Assembly: GCF_964063345.1 (NCBI RefSeq)
Contig: NZ_OZ061318.1
Span: 6,510,001-6,574,000, forward strand
DNA: 64,000 bases
Origin: Pseudomonas lini
GTDB taxonomy: Bacteria > Pseudomonadota > Gammaproteobacteria > Pseudomonadales > Pseudomonadaceae
Reading direction: 5' to 3'
Positions 17,983-27,463 of the stretch are shown piece after piece (position 1 is the stretch's first letter; each line of letters starts with the position of its first letter). The notes under the pieces were generated by a model. It was not told the DNA's origin and searched no databases. It was given only the letters and a program-made list of their open reading frames with translations. The translations under genes and the position numbers were made by a program.

Positions 17983-19332
17983 TTATTCCTCGGTCAACGC
18001 GGAGCCTGCCCGGTCGAGCAGCGGTTTGAACAGATAGTTGAGGAGTGAACGTTCACCGGTACGCACGAACATTTCTGCCGGCATGCCGGGCTTGATCACC
18101 AGACCGTTGAGTTTCTCCATAGCCTGGTCACTGACGCTGCTGCGCAGCACGTAGTACGGCACACCGGTTTTCTCATCGACCATCTGGTCGGCGGAGATCA
18201 GGCTGACTTCACCGGGGACTCGCGGGGTACGGCTCTGGTTGAACGCAGTGAACAGAATGTCCACCGGCAAGTGCGTGCCAACTTTGTCGATCAGGTTGAT
18301 CGGCAGGTGCCCTTCCACTTCCAGGCGGGTGCCTTGCGGGACGATCTCCAGCAGGGTGTCGCCCTGACGCACCACGGCGCCTTCGGTGTGAACCCCAAGG
18401 TTGACGGCGATGCCGTCGGCGGTGGCGATGATTTCGCTGTGTTGCAGGTCGAAGCCGGCGGAGGTCAATTGCTCTTCCAGGGTCACACTTTTGAGCTGCG
18501 CGTCGGCCAGTTGGCTACGGACTTCCTTCTGATATTCCTCGCTGTGCTGTTGCAGTTTCAGGCGGGATTCAAGGATGCCCTGCTCCACCCGGCCGCTTTC
18601 GCCGGTGTTCTCTGCCAACTGTTGCTGCACTTGCGACAACTGACGCTGGTAATCCATCAAGCGGTTGCGCGGGATGTAGCCGTTGTCCGCCAAGGGCTGA
18701 AGATTGCTCAACTGTTGTTGCAGGGAACTGGCCTGGGCCGTCAGGTCGGTGCGCGCGCGACGCATGCCGGCCAGTTGCGCGCTGGCGCCTTCGATGTTCG
18801 CGCGCAGGGCGGCTTGCTCACGGGAAAAGGCTTCGCGACGGCTGCTGAACAATTGCCGTTGGCCTTCAAGCACCAGGGCCAGACGCGGGTCAGGATCGTT
18901 GCTCAGCACGGCGGGGAAATTCACCTGCTTGAGATTGTCCCGTTCACTCTGCCAGCGTGCCAGACTGGCCCACGCCATGCGGTATTGCGCTTGCAGCGAT
19001 TGCACGTCGGCCGCGACCTGGGTCTGGTCGAGGCGGAACAGCGGCTGGCCCTGCTTCACCACTTGGCCTTCGCGCACCAGAATCTGGCTGACCACACCGC
19101 TGCTCATCGATTGCACGGCTTTGCGCTTGCCCGAGACCACCACAGTCCCTTGCACCGGAATGCCTTGATCGAGCGGCGCGAGACTGGCCCACGTGAAGAA
19201 ACTGCCGGCACCGACAATCGCCAGAATCCAGCCCATTCGGGCGAAGAAACGCGCGTCGCGCTCAGGGCGTTGGGCGATGTAGTCGTGTTCCATCGTCGCT
19301 TCGCTGTCGTCGTTCATGCGTGTGCTGCTCAT
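17983..19332 (-). CDS. aprE: type I secretion membrane fusion protein AprE (HlyD family)
   Basis: 449-residue periplasmic adaptor. A short cytoplasmic N-terminus, one membrane segment (MGWILAIVGAGSFFTWASLA, about 32-51), a lipoyl half (VPVQ...GIVSQILVREG region), a long alpha-helical hairpin (about 95-270, rich in Q/L heptads) and a C-terminal beta-barrel ending before the last 20 residues. Joins AprD to AprF. Its ATG overlaps the aprD stop by 4 bases (ATGA). Confidence 0.93.
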   Translation of the reverse strand: MSSTRMNDDSEATMEHDYIAQRPERDARFFARMGWILAIVGAGSFFTWASLAPLDQGIPVQGTVVVSGKRKAVQSMSSGVVSQILVREGQVVKQGQPLFRLDQTQVAADVQSLQAQYRMAWASLARWQSERDNLKQVNFPAVLSNDPDPRLALVLEGQRQLFSSRREAFSREQAALRANIEGASAQLAGMRRARTDLTAQASSLQQQLSNLQPLADNGYIPRNRLMDYQRQLSQVQQQLAENTGESGRVEQGILESRLKLQQHSEEYQKEVRSQLADAQLKSVTLEEQLTSAGFDLQHSEIIATADGIAVNLGVHTEGAVVRQGDTLLEIVPQGTRLEVEGHLPINLIDKVGTHLPVDILFTAFNQSRTPRVPGEVSLISADQMVDEKTGVPYYVLRSSVSDQAMEKLNGLVIKPGMPAEMFVRTGERSLLNYLFKPLLDRAGSALTEE

Positions 19333-21116
19333 ACACCCGAATTCCTTGTCGTGGGCTGATACTGTCGGCTCATGCTGAGCCCGCCCGGTGCTTGTGCAGG
19401 TTTTTCACGTTGTTGCTCCTGAGCGCCTGACTGATTACCGGCAAGCGCCTTGATCACTTCCTGGCTTGGGCCGAAGGCCTGCAAGCGACCTTCGTTGAGC
19501 ACCAGCAACTTGTCGGCCTGGGCCAGGGCCGAAGAGCGATGGGTGACCAGAATCACGCTGGTGCCCCGGGCTTTCATGTGCGCGATGGCGCCGGCCAGCG
19601 CGGCTTCGCCGACGGTGTCGAGGTTGGAGTTCGGCTCATCCAGCACCACCAGACTCGGATTGCCGTACAACGCGCGAGCCAGGGCCACACGCTGCTTCTG
19701 GCCACCGGACAAACCGCTGCCGTCTTCGCCAAGCACCGTGTCGTAGCCCTGCGGCATGCGCAGGATCAGTTCATGAACGCCGGCCTGTTGCGCGGCTTCG
19801 ACGACTTTTTGCGGATCTGCCTCACGGAATCGGGCGATGTTTTCGGCGATGCTGCCGCTGAACAATTCGATGTCCTGGGGTAGATAACCGATGTAAGGGC
19901 CGAGGTCGTCGCGGTTCCAGCGATGAATGTCCGCGCCGTCGAGGCGTACCGTGCCGCCGAGCGTCGGCCAGACACCGACCAGCACCCGGGCCAGGGTCGA
20001 TTTACCGGAGCCGGAAGCCCCGAGCACGCCCAGCACTTCCCCGGCGCCCAAGTTGAAATTGACCATGTGCAACGTCGCTGCCCGTTGCCCTGGCGGGCCG
20101 GCGCTGACTTGTTCGAACGTGATCTGACCTTTCGGCGCCGGCAGCGCCATGGCCTCATCAGCTGGCGGGTAGGCTTGCAGCAAGGCGTCGAGACGGCGGT
20201 AAGCGAGTTTGGCACCGCTCCACTGTTTCCACACCGCGATCAACTGATCGATGGGGCTCAGTACCCGGCCCATCAGGATGGAACCTGCGATCATCATCCC
20301 GGCGGTCATGTCACCCTCGATCACCAGCAATGCGCCAAGCCCCAGCACCAGAGACTGCAGGCACAGGCGCAGGGTTTTGCTCAGGGAACTGATGACCGCG
20401 CCGGTGTCGCTGGCCTGATTCTGCAAGCCGAGAAAACGCGAGTGCACCTGGAACCAGCGCTTGCGCAAGACACCGAGCATGCCCATGGCCTGAATGGTTT
20501 CAGCGTTATGCAGGTGACTGGTGGCCAGTTGGCTGGATTTCTGGGAAAACCCCGCGGCTTCGCCCAAGGGCTTTTTGGTCATTGCCTCGTTGAGGCAAGC
20601 CAGCCCGATCAGCAGTACCGCGCCTGCGGTGGCCAATACGCCGAGCCAGACGTTGAACAGAAAAATCACAAACAAATAGACCGGAAACCACGGTGCATCG
20701 AAGAAGGCAAACAGCGCCGGGCCGGTGACGAATTGGCGAATATGGGTCAGGTCGCCCAGGGATTGCCCGGCGTTGCCCTCGCCCTTGAACAGGTTGCGCT
20801 CGAAAGCGGCTTGATACACCCGCAGGTTGAAACGGCGCTCCAGTTGGCTGCCGATACGGATAACGATGAAGCTGCGCACGATCTCCAGCAGACCGATGAA
20901 GGCGAAAAACCCGACCACCATCAACGACAACATCGCCAATGTGGTTTCGTTTTGCGAAGACAGTACCCGGTCATAGACCTGAAGCATATAAATCGACGGG
21001 ACCAACATCAGCACATTAATCAGTGCGGTAAAACACCCGACGCTGACCAGGATGTTTTTATAGTCACCCAGTGCCTTGAATAACGGTGCGGTGGCCGGGC
21101 TCTTCGCCATCTTCAT
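19329..21116 (-). CDS. aprD: type I secretion ABC transporter AprD
   Basis: 595-residue inner membrane exporter with fused permease and ATPase that energises secretion of AprA and the two lipases. Start set at MKMAKSPATAP, with AGGA 7 bases upstream. The N-terminal half has about six membrane segments (such as ILVSVGCFTALINVLMLVPS). The ATPase half has Walker A GASGSGKST, signature LSGGQKQRVALARAL, Walker B LVVLDEPNSNLD and the H-loop VTHRSS. No C39 peptidase domain, as expected for exporters of RTX proteins with uncleaved C-terminal signals. Confidence 0.94.
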   Translation of the reverse strand: MKMAKSPATAPLFKALGDYKNILVSVGCFTALINVLMLVPSIYMLQVYDRVLSSQNETTLAMLSLMVVGFFAFIGLLEIVRSFIVIRIGSQLERRFNLRVYQAAFERNLFKGEGNAGQSLGDLTHIRQFVTGPALFAFFDAPWFPVYLFVIFLFNVWLGVLATAGAVLLIGLACLNEAMTKKPLGEAAGFSQKSSQLATSHLHNAETIQAMGMLGVLRKRWFQVHSRFLGLQNQASDTGAVISSLSKTLRLCLQSLVLGLGALLVIEGDMTAGMMIAGSILMGRVLSPIDQLIAVWKQWSGAKLAYRRLDALLQAYPPADEAMALPAPKGQITFEQVSAGPPGQRAATLHMVNFNLGAGEVLGVLGASGSGKSTLARVLVGVWPTLGGTVRLDGADIHRWNRDDLGPYIGYLPQDIELFSGSIAENIARFREADPQKVVEAAQQAGVHELILRMPQGYDTVLGEDGSGLSGGQKQRVALARALYGNPSLVVLDEPNSNLDTVGEAALAGAIAHMKARGTSVILVTHRSSALAQADKLLVLNEGRLQAFGPSQEVIKALAGNQSGAQEQQREKPAQAPGGLSMSRQYQPTTRNSGV

Positions 21117-21327
21117 TGGTTTTTCCTGAGGTATTAATCCTCGCCTTACTTGGCGAGGTTCCAATTAACTGTCCGCACATGGCCGAGACATTCTTTTGCC
21201 GGTTATCGCTGGCAGACTAATAACAACTATTTATGGACTTTAAAGAGTCCCGGTTATTGATCTGCTGCTTATAACTGCAATAACGGTCTTTATATTCAGC
21301 ACCTGCTATCGGTCCGACGCTTTTCGC

Positions 21328-21750
21328 TTATTGCGCTGCGCGCGTGAGCGTGATAATCAGCCCCGACTTCAAGGTACTTTTATAAAGCCCCTCATGCTGT
21401 CGGCTGAAGAACACAATTCTTGAGCCTTCTTTACCGGTCACGGCAATGCCATCCGGCACCGGGAACCAGCCGATCGCCGACTCGTTCAGCCAGGCGCCGA
21501 GGCAGTCGGCACCCTCACCCAGGGTCTGGTTCAATTTGAGCTCGATCGAACAGACATTCGACGGTTTGTCCTGCAGCGCCTGGGACTCGGGCGAGTCTTG
21601 CGCGGAGCTCAAGGTGGCCTGCCATTTCCCGGCGAGTTCCGACGGATCGGCTAATTTAAGACTGCGAGCCATGGCTACATCTCCAAGAAACATCATCAGC
21701 GTCGCCAACAGCCACGCGGTTGCTTTGTAGGTAAAAACGTTCTGGATCAT
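21328..21750 (-). CDS. aprI: alkaline protease inhibitor AprI (Inh family)
   Basis: 140-residue periplasmic inhibitor that blocks serralysin through its N-terminal strand. Signal peptide to about residue 27 (LLATLMMFLGDVAMA), then mature SLKLADPSELAGKWQ, which is the inhibitor trunk entering the protease active site. Two cysteines (NVCSIEL and ADCLGAW) form the family disulfide. The start at MIQNVFTYK is chosen over an upstream ATG because it leaves a normal signal peptide. It stands between aprA and aprD, the classical order. The 211-bp aprI-aprD gap may hold a secondary promoter. Confidence 0.9.
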   Translation of the reverse strand: MIQNVFTYKATAWLLATLMMFLGDVAMARSLKLADPSELAGKWQATLSSAQDSPESQALQDKPSNVCSIELKLNQTLGEGADCLGAWLNESAIGWFPVPDGIAVTGKEGSRIVFFSRQHEGLYKSTLKSGLIITLTRAAQ

Positions 21751-21825
21751 AGGGCGTTTTACTCTGGATCGTCGCTCAAGGGACAGAGAGCGGCGTATCA
21801 AACGCCACCCTCCTTTTGCCTTGAA

Positions 21826-23283
21826 TCAGGCCGCGATGTCCGAGAACGCCGCCTGGCCAACGGTGCTGACCAGGAAGTCAGCCACGCCGTGCCCGGAGAA
21901 GTCCACCGACAACAGGCTGTTGCCGCCCGAAGTGGTCAACACTGCATCGCCTGCCGCACCGGTGAACGAGTTCACGAAGTGCAGGCCCGCGCCGTTGGTG
22001 ATGCCGGTCAGGTCGATCTTGTCCAGGCCACTGACAAAATCGAGGATCTGGTCGACGGCACCTGGCTTGGAGTCGCTGCTGGCCGCGAACACAAAGGTGT
22101 CAGAACCCGAACCGCCCCACAGTTTGTCCGCACCGCCCGCGCCGAAGAGGATGTCGTTGCCGGCACCGCCCTTCAGTTCGTTGGCCACGCCGTTACCGAT
22201 CAGCAGGTCGCTACCCGAACCGCCAATCGCGTTCTCGACGGTGACGCCCTTGGCAATGGACACGTTACCCACCATGCCGCCAACGTCTGAGAACGAGGCC
22301 TCATTGAGGTTGATCTTCTGGTTTTGGGTAAAACCGGAGAAGTCCAGGGTGTCCTTGCCGCCCGCATCCCAGACCGAGAACACGACTTTGTCCGACGACG
22401 AAGACGCGCTCAGGAAATCGCGACCGGCGTTGGAGTTGAAGCCGTAGGTGGTGTCACCGGTACGGGTGGTGGTGTTGGCACCGTAGAGTTTCTGGATGGC
22501 GGCGATATCGTCCATCAGCGGGCCGGATGCGTAGGCTTCCACACCACTCTTGCTGAAATTCTGATCGGTATTGCTTTCACTCCAGTAGCTCATGACGCTG
22601 TAGCCGCGGGTGTCTTCCCCGTAGGTCGCGTCGTTGTAGGTCGGTGCGCCTTCACCGGCGTTGTAGTCGCCAGGATGAGCCAGGCCCAGGGTGTGACCGA
22701 TTTCGTGGGTCAGGGTCTGACGACCGTAATTGTTCAGGTCCGGCGTCTTGTTGACGTTATAGCCACTGCCTGTCAGATACCACGAAGTACCGTCATAACC
22801 TGCACCCGTGCCAGGCAGGTAGGCGAATGCCGCCGCGCCGTCCTGACCGCCGCTGTAGTTACCGAAGGTCATGTGACCGTCACCACCTGAGGACTTCTCG
22901 GTGAAGGTGACATTGGCCACGTCGGCCCAGGATTGCATGGCGAGCGCGGCTTGGGCTTTCTGTTGCGCGCTGAACTGACTGAACCCGGTGATGCCGTGCT
23001 TGTTCATGGTGCTCGACGAAGCCGAGGTCAGGAACGTGTAGGTGAGTTCGATTTTGCCGCTGCCGTCCTTGTCCTGGTAGGCAGCGCCGTCGCGCAGCAG
23101 CTGGGTAGCAGCCTCGTCGACGGAGAAGGAGGGTTTGCCATTGACCGTGAGATTGCCACCCCGATCATACTGATGGCTGAAACTATCGATCTGGTTGTAG
23201 GCGGAACTGGGAGCAGCCAGCGCTTGCAATGGCGCAAAGCCTTGTTCGGCAAGATCAATAGCGTTGTCTTTTACTTTCGACAT
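21826..23283 (-). CDS. aprA: serralysin-type alkaline metalloprotease AprA/AprX
   Basis: 485-residue extracellular zinc protease, the heat-stable spoilage protease of milk-borne Pseudomonas. The zinc site is [11 protein letters not shown] (His193, Glu194, His197, His203), and the Met-turn is SVMSYW (Met231, Tyr233). RTX calcium repeats follow ([40 protein letters not shown]), and the C-terminus has the type I signal. An N-terminal propeptide replaces a signal peptide. Start MSKVKDN is preceded by AAGGAAG. First gene of the block; the long AT-rich upstream region should carry its regulated promoter. Confidence 0.95.
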   Translation of the reverse strand: MSKVKDNAIDLAEQGFAPLQALAAPSSAYNQIDSFSHQYDRGGNLTVNGKPSFSVDEAATQLLRDGAAYQDKDGSGKIELTYTFLTSASSSTMNKHGITGFSQFSAQQKAQAALAMQSWADVANVTFTEKSSGGDGHMTFGNYSGGQDGAAAFAYLPGTGAGYDGTSWYLTGSGYNVNKTPDLNNYGRQTLTHEIGHTLGLAHPGDYNAGEGAPTYNDATYGEDTRGYSVMSYWSESNTDQNFSKSGVEAYASGPLMDDIAAIQKLYGANTTTRTGDTTYGFNSNAGRDFLSASSSSDKVVFSVWDAGGKDTLDFSGFTQNQKINLNEASFSDVGGMVGNVSIAKGVTVENAIGGSGSDLLIGNGVANELKGGAGNDILFGAGGADKLWGGSGSDTFVFAASSDSKPGAVDQILDFVSGLDKIDLTGITNGAGLHFVNSFTGAAGDAVLTTSGGNSLLSVDFSGHGVADFLVSTVGQAAFSDIAA

Positions 23284-24097
23284 AAACACACTTCCTTGTT
23301 TAGCAATGGAACAGTTTTTGTCCGATACGACAATCTCTGGCGAGATCGTCCTATCACTCGCCCAATGAAGGCGTATAAAAACTGACACAATTCGAAATCA
23401 AACGTCTACATTTTTTTTGACGTCAAATTGAGTGGCTCCCGCGAACTCCAGCAAACAGTACGCATGCTGTCGAAATATAGTTTGTAGTTGAAGGTTTTAG
23501 CCGGATTGTCTGACAATGTGCTATCTAAATATTAAATATAGATAAGTTGTTTTCTGTAGATGAGTTCTCATTTTTCAGGGATTCTTAATATAAGTGCCAG
23601 TGTATTGCTATCAACTTTACTTTTATTGGATGGGTATTGTTGTGACTGCTGCGCAGCCGAATGCAGCCTTCGGCTGCGGCGACAGGTCTGCAGGCGCTAG
23701 ATGTTTGTAGCAGCAGTTTCCGGGACCCGGATCCCGGTTTTTCCAGCCGCCGGTGGAAACGCATGACCGTCTCGTCCGTGACCTGGGTTTGCAACGGACC
23801 ATCATCATCGGCGTGAATAAAGGACTCGACGAGAAAAAACCGAGCTAGTGAGGTTCAGGCTCGGGGCTTCAATGACTCCGTGGAATACCCCGGTAATATT
23901 GGCCTTTCGCCACAAAAAGTGGTGTCTCGTGATCTGCGTCAAAAAAAAATGAACCAATCGCTAAACGGACTGAAAAAATCCACATGATTTTCACATCTGG
24001 ATGCTACTTTTAAAGACAGTCACCGGTTGAGCCATTGAAGGCTCTTCCCTCCTAACATGAGCTAAAGGAAGCGCTCGATGATGAAGGTGGGCAACAC
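23284..24097. promoter_or_regulatory. 814-bp intergenic region upstream of aprA
   Basis: Divergent region between aprA (minus) and the DUF1652 gene (plus). The half next to aprA (about 23290-23580) is AT-rich and should hold the aprA promoter and its regulatory sites; no single operator is convincing by eye. A GCAGCC-TTC-GGCTGC hairpin lies at 23663-23677. The dyad GGGACCCGGATCCC near 23722-23735 overlaps an orphan reading frame. GAGCC-ATTGAAG-GGCTC-like symmetry lies at about 24030-24046, before the DUF1652 gene. Confidence 0.5.
23711..23848 (+). pseudogene. possible 3' remnant of an unidentified gene
   Basis: Frame open from 23711 to a TAG at 23846-23848. It reads as an amphipathic protein tail: FFQPPVETHDRLVRDLGLQR, then TIIIGVNKGLDEKKPS. 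There is no ATG and a stop lies directly upstream, so at most a C-terminal piece survives. The source family is not recognised. Codon use looks Pseudomonas-like, which is the main reason to list it. Confidence 0.25.
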
Positions 24098-24373
24098 ATG
24101 AATGAAAGGTCTTTTAGCAAAGTCACTTTTCCCAATGCCTGCCAGCTGATGCGCTGGCATTTTCATCCCATGGGTTTCGAAGCGACCATGGATGCACCGG
24201 GCAGTATGGTTGCCCGGCTGTTCGACCGCGCCAGTGGCGAGACCATGATTGCCATTGCCGGCATTCCTTGCGCAACGGTCATGAATGCGGCGGATGTAGA
24301 ACGAATCATCGAAGCTGTGGAAGATGAGCTGGCGGCGTTCATTCCACCGCAGGCCCTCAAAAGTTATGCCTGA
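24098..24373 (+). CDS. DUF1652 domain protein
   Basis: 91-residue protein of the small, Pseudomonas-restricted DUF1652 family (FPNACQLMRWHFHPMGFEA, then RLFDRASGETMIAIAGIPCA). The function is unknown. AAGGTG lies about 8 bases before the ATG. No signal peptide or membrane segment. Single gene, followed by a REP cluster. Confidence 0.82.
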   Translation: MNERSFSKVTFPNACQLMRWHFHPMGFEATMDAPGSMVARLFDRASGETMIAIAGIPCATVMNAADVERIIEAVEDELAAFIPPQALKSYA

Positions 24374-24390
24374 CGGCCGGCGTGCCACAA

Positions 24391-24612
24391 AACCTGTGGG
24401 AGCGGCCTGTGGCTATAGGGCTTGCCTGTGGCGAGGGGGCTTGTCGGAACGCCGCATCGCCCCGTTCGGCTGCGAAGCAGTCGCAAAACCGGTTGATGCG
24501 CTTTTACCTGGAGGATCGCGGTGTTTTTTTTGGGGCCGCTGCGCGGCCCAACGGGGGCAAGCCCCCTCGCCACAGGCAAGTCCCCCTCGCCACACAAGCC
24601 CGCCCCCACATG
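24391..24612. repeat. compound REP-like cluster
   Basis: CCTGTGGGAGCGGCCTGTGG and a nested TGTGGCGAGGGGGCTTGTCG on the left are mirrored by CAAGCCCCCTCGCCACAGG, CCCCCTCGCCACACAAGCCC and CCCCCACATGG on the right. It appears to be two REP classes inserted into one another, between convergent genes. Confidence 0.65.
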
Positions 24613-24620
24613 GATAGTGT

Positions 24621-25802
24621 TTAACCGACCTTCATCAGGGCCTGTGCCAGATCGGCGCGCAAGTCTTCGACATCCTCGACCCCCACTGACAAACGCACCA
24701 ACGCATCGCCAATGCCGAGCTGCGCGCGGGTTTCTGCCGGGATGCTGGCATGGGTCATGATCGCCGGGTGCTCGATCAGGCTTTCCACCCCGCCCAGGCT
24801 CTCGGCCAGGGCGAAGATCCGCACACTCTCGAGGAAACGCTTGGCGCCGGCCAAATCACAACTCAGGTCGAGGGAAATCATCCCGCCGAATCCACGCATC
24901 TGCCGCCGCGCCAGTTCGTGCTGCGGATGCGATGGCAGGCCTGGATAGTAAACGCGCGCCACCTGAGGCTGACGTTCCAGCCATTGCGCCAGCTCCAGCG
25001 CGTTACTGCAGTGGCGCTCCATGCGCAGCGCCAATGTCTTCACCCCGCGCAATGTGAGAAAAGCATCGAACGGCCCGGCGATAGCCCCCACCGCGTTCTG
25101 CAGGAAACCCAGGCGCTCGGCCAGTTCAGCGTTCTGCCCGACCACCGCGATGCCGCCGATCACGTCGGAGTGACCGTTCAGGTACTTGGTCGTTGAGTGC
25201 AGCACGATATCGAAGCCCAACTCCAGCGGACGCTGTATCCACGGGCTGGCAAACGTGTTGTCGGCCACACAAATGATGCCTCGCTCGCGACAGGTGCGCG
25301 CGACGGCGGTGAGATCGGTAAGGCTGAGCAAAGGATTGCTCGGCGTCTCGACCCAGACCATCCGCGTGTCGTCCTGTAGCGACGCCTCGAAGGCCGCCAA
25401 GTCAGTCAGATCGACAAAACTGAAGCGATGCCCGGCACTGCGCTGACGCACCTTGTCGAACAGACGAAATGTGCCGCCATACAAGTCATTGCCGGAAACA
25501 ATGTGCGCACCGGCATCGAGCAGTTCGAGCACATTGGCTATCGCCGCCAGCCCGGAAGCGAAGGCGAAGGCCCGGGTACCGCCCTCGAGGTCCGCCACGC
25601 AACGCTCCAACGCAAAACGCGTCGGGTTGTGCGAGCGCCCATAGTCGAAGCCCTTGTGCACACCGGGGCTCTGCTGCGCATAAGTGGAGTTGGCGTAAAT
25701 CGGCGGCATCAGCGCCCCGGTGGAAGGATCCGGCGTCTGTCCGGCATGGATCACACGGGTGGTGAAGGCTCGTGGCTTGGCGGTTTCATCGTGCTGACTC
25801 AT
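24621..25802 (-). CDS. cystathionine gamma-lyase-type PLP enzyme
   Basis: 393-residue Cys/Met-metabolism PLP enzyme. The PLP lysine is Lys206 in [13 protein letters not shown], with cofactor contacts in YGRSHNPTR (54-62) and FASGLAAI (81-88). In the pair with the upstream cystathionine beta-synthase it most likely splits cystathionine to cysteine (reverse transsulfuration); cystathionine beta-lyase or gamma-synthase activity cannot be excluded by sequence alone. Its ATG overlaps the stop of the upstream gene (ATGA). Confidence 0.88.
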   Translation of the reverse strand: MSQHDETAKPRAFTTRVIHAGQTPDPSTGALMPPIYANSTYAQQSPGVHKGFDYGRSHNPTRFALERCVADLEGGTRAFAFASGLAAIANVLELLDAGAHIVSGNDLYGGTFRLFDKVRQRSAGHRFSFVDLTDLAAFEASLQDDTRMVWVETPSNPLLSLTDLTAVARTCRERGIICVADNTFASPWIQRPLELGFDIVLHSTTKYLNGHSDVIGGIAVVGQNAELAERLGFLQNAVGAIAGPFDAFLTLRGVKTLALRMERHCSNALELAQWLERQPQVARVYYPGLPSHPQHELARRQMRGFGGMISLDLSCDLAGAKRFLESVRIFALAESLGGVESLIEHPAIMTHASIPAETRAQLGIGDALVRLSVGVEDVEDLRADLAQALMKVG

Positions 25803-27178
25803 GCAAGGGATCTCCGCAGATAATTGAGCATATCGACGCGGGTAATCAGCCCATGGAAACCCGAGTCGTCGTCGGCGATCATCGCCACCAATCCACGGTC
25901 GAGCTTCGCCTCCAGTTCGGCCAGACTGGCGCCGGGCGGCAGGATTTCCAGCTTGTCAGTCATCGCACTGCTCACCGGCATACGGAAGTGTGACGCGTCT
26001 TCGTGCACGCCAAGCAGGATATCGGACTCGTCGATCACGCCGACCAGTCGCTGCCCGTTCACCAGCACCGGCAGTTGCGACACATCCGCCAGGCGCATGC
26101 GCTGGAACGCGGTGAGCAGCGTGTCGTCCGGCCCCACGCTGACCACCCGGCCATCTTCGAAACGCCGCGCGATCAGGTCACGCAAATCACCGTAGCGCTT
26201 GCGCGCAAGCAGGCCCTGATCGTTCATCCACTGGTCGTTGTAGACCTTCGACAGGTAGCGGGTGCCGGTGTCACAGACGAAACTGACCACCCGCTTCGGC
26301 TCGGTTTGTTCGCGGCAGTAACGCAATGCCGCCGCCAGCAATGTACCGGTCGAAGAGCCGCCGAGAATGCCTTCGGCGCGCAGCAGTTGGCGGGCATGAT
26401 CGAAGCTTTCCTCGTCGCTGATCGAATAGGCCTTACGCACGCTGGACAGATCGGCGATCGACGGAATGAAGTCTTCGCCAATGCCCTCCACCGCCCAGGA
26501 ACCGGGCGTGCCAAGGGTGCCGCTGCGGCTGTATTCAGCCATCACCGAGCCGACCGGATCGGCCAGCACCATTTCCAGATTCGGTTGTACGCGTTGAAAG
26601 AAACGGGTCAGCCCGGTCAGCGTGCCGGCCGAACCGACGCCGACCACGATGGCATCGACATCATGCTGAGTCTGCGCCCAGATCTCCGGCGCGGTACTGC
26701 ACTCGTGGGCCAGTGGGTTGGCCGGGTTGTTGAATTGATCGGCGAAGAAGGCGTCGGGAATTTCCTGCGCCAACCGCGCAGCGACGTCCTGGTAATAATC
26801 GGGATGGCCCTTGCCAACATCGGAGCGAGTGATGTGCACTTCGGCGCCCATCGCCTTGAGGTGCAGGACCTTCTCGGTCGACATCTTGTCCGGCACCACC
26901 AACACCACCCGGTAACCCTTGGCTCGGCCGACCAGGGCCAGGCCCAAACCGGTGTTGCCGGCGGTGGCTTCGACGATGGTGCCACCGGGGCGCAGGCGAC
27001 CATCGCGCTCGGCGGCGTCGATCATTGCCAGACCGATGCGATCCTTGATCGAGCCACCAGGGTTCTGCGATTCGAGTTTGAGAAACAGCGTGCACGGGCC
27101 GGTATCGAAGCGGCTGACACGCACCAGCGGCGTATTACCGATCAGTTCGAGCACGGCGGGACGGGAGTCGTTCGGCAT
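25799..27178 (-). CDS. cystathionine beta-synthase with CBS domain pair
   Basis: 459-residue fold type II PLP enzyme. The lysine is Lys45 in NPGGSIKDR, the substrate loop is EATAGNTGLGLA and the phosphate loop is GVGSAGT. The last 120 residues are two CBS motifs (SVGPDDTLLTAFQRMRLADV; SAMTDKLEILPPGASLAELE), as in cystathionine beta-synthases. Makes cystathionine from homocysteine and serine (or O-acetylserine). Start chosen at MPNDSRPAVLELIGNTPLV with GAGGTG upstream. Two-gene operon with the gamma-lyase. Confidence 0.9.
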   Translation of the reverse strand: MPNDSRPAVLELIGNTPLVRVSRFDTGPCTLFLKLESQNPGGSIKDRIGLAMIDAAERDGRLRPGGTIVEATAGNTGLGLALVGRAKGYRVVLVVPDKMSTEKVLHLKAMGAEVHITRSDVGKGHPDYYQDVAARLAQEIPDAFFADQFNNPANPLAHECSTAPEIWAQTQHDVDAIVVGVGSAGTLTGLTRFFQRVQPNLEMVLADPVGSVMAEYSRSGTLGTPGSWAVEGIGEDFIPSIADLSSVRKAYSISDEESFDHARQLLRAEGILGGSSTGTLLAAALRYCREQTEPKRVVSFVCDTGTRYLSKVYNDQWMNDQGLLARKRYGDLRDLIARRFEDGRVVSVGPDDTLLTAFQRMRLADVSQLPVLVNGQRLVGVIDESDILLGVHEDASHFRMPVSSAMTDKLEILPPGASLAELEAKLDRGLVAMIADDDSGFHGLITRVDMLNYLRRSLA

Positions 27179-27338
27179 GTCGTCACCTCGCTGCATGTAT
27201 CCGCATTGGATGGACAGCGACCTGCGGCGAATCATTGCGCGCGAGTCGCAAGCAAAGCCTCGCTTTGGACCTTAGGCCGGGATTGCGTCCCCCGCAACTT
27301 TTCGCAGCCAGTCGGTACCCCTTCGCCATGCCTACCTT

Positions 27339-27433
27339 TGTGGCGAGCGAGCTTGCTCGCGCTGGGCTGCGTAGCGGCCCCAAACTTTTGGGAGTGCTGC
27401 GCACTCAAGCGCGAGCAAGCTCCCTCGCCACAG
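27339..27433. repeat. REP-like inverted repeat (GTGGCGAGCGAGC class)
   Basis: TGTGGCGAGCGAGCTTGCTC at the left and GAGCAAGCTCCCTCGCCACA at the right, separated by a GC-rich spacer. It lies between the helicase stop and the cystathionine beta-synthase start. Confidence 0.75.
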
Positions 27434-27463
27434 GTTTTTTTCGACTCAATACTCTCTGAAGGA

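Noticed and set aside
23585..23808. Two overlapping minus-strand frames in the aprA upstream region
   Set aside because: Arg/Ser/Cys-rich, no ribosome site, and they cross the hairpin and dyad sequences.
24062..24388. Minus-strand frame opposite the DUF1652 gene
   Set aside because: The plus strand has the family sequence and the ribosome site; the minus frame is its shadow.
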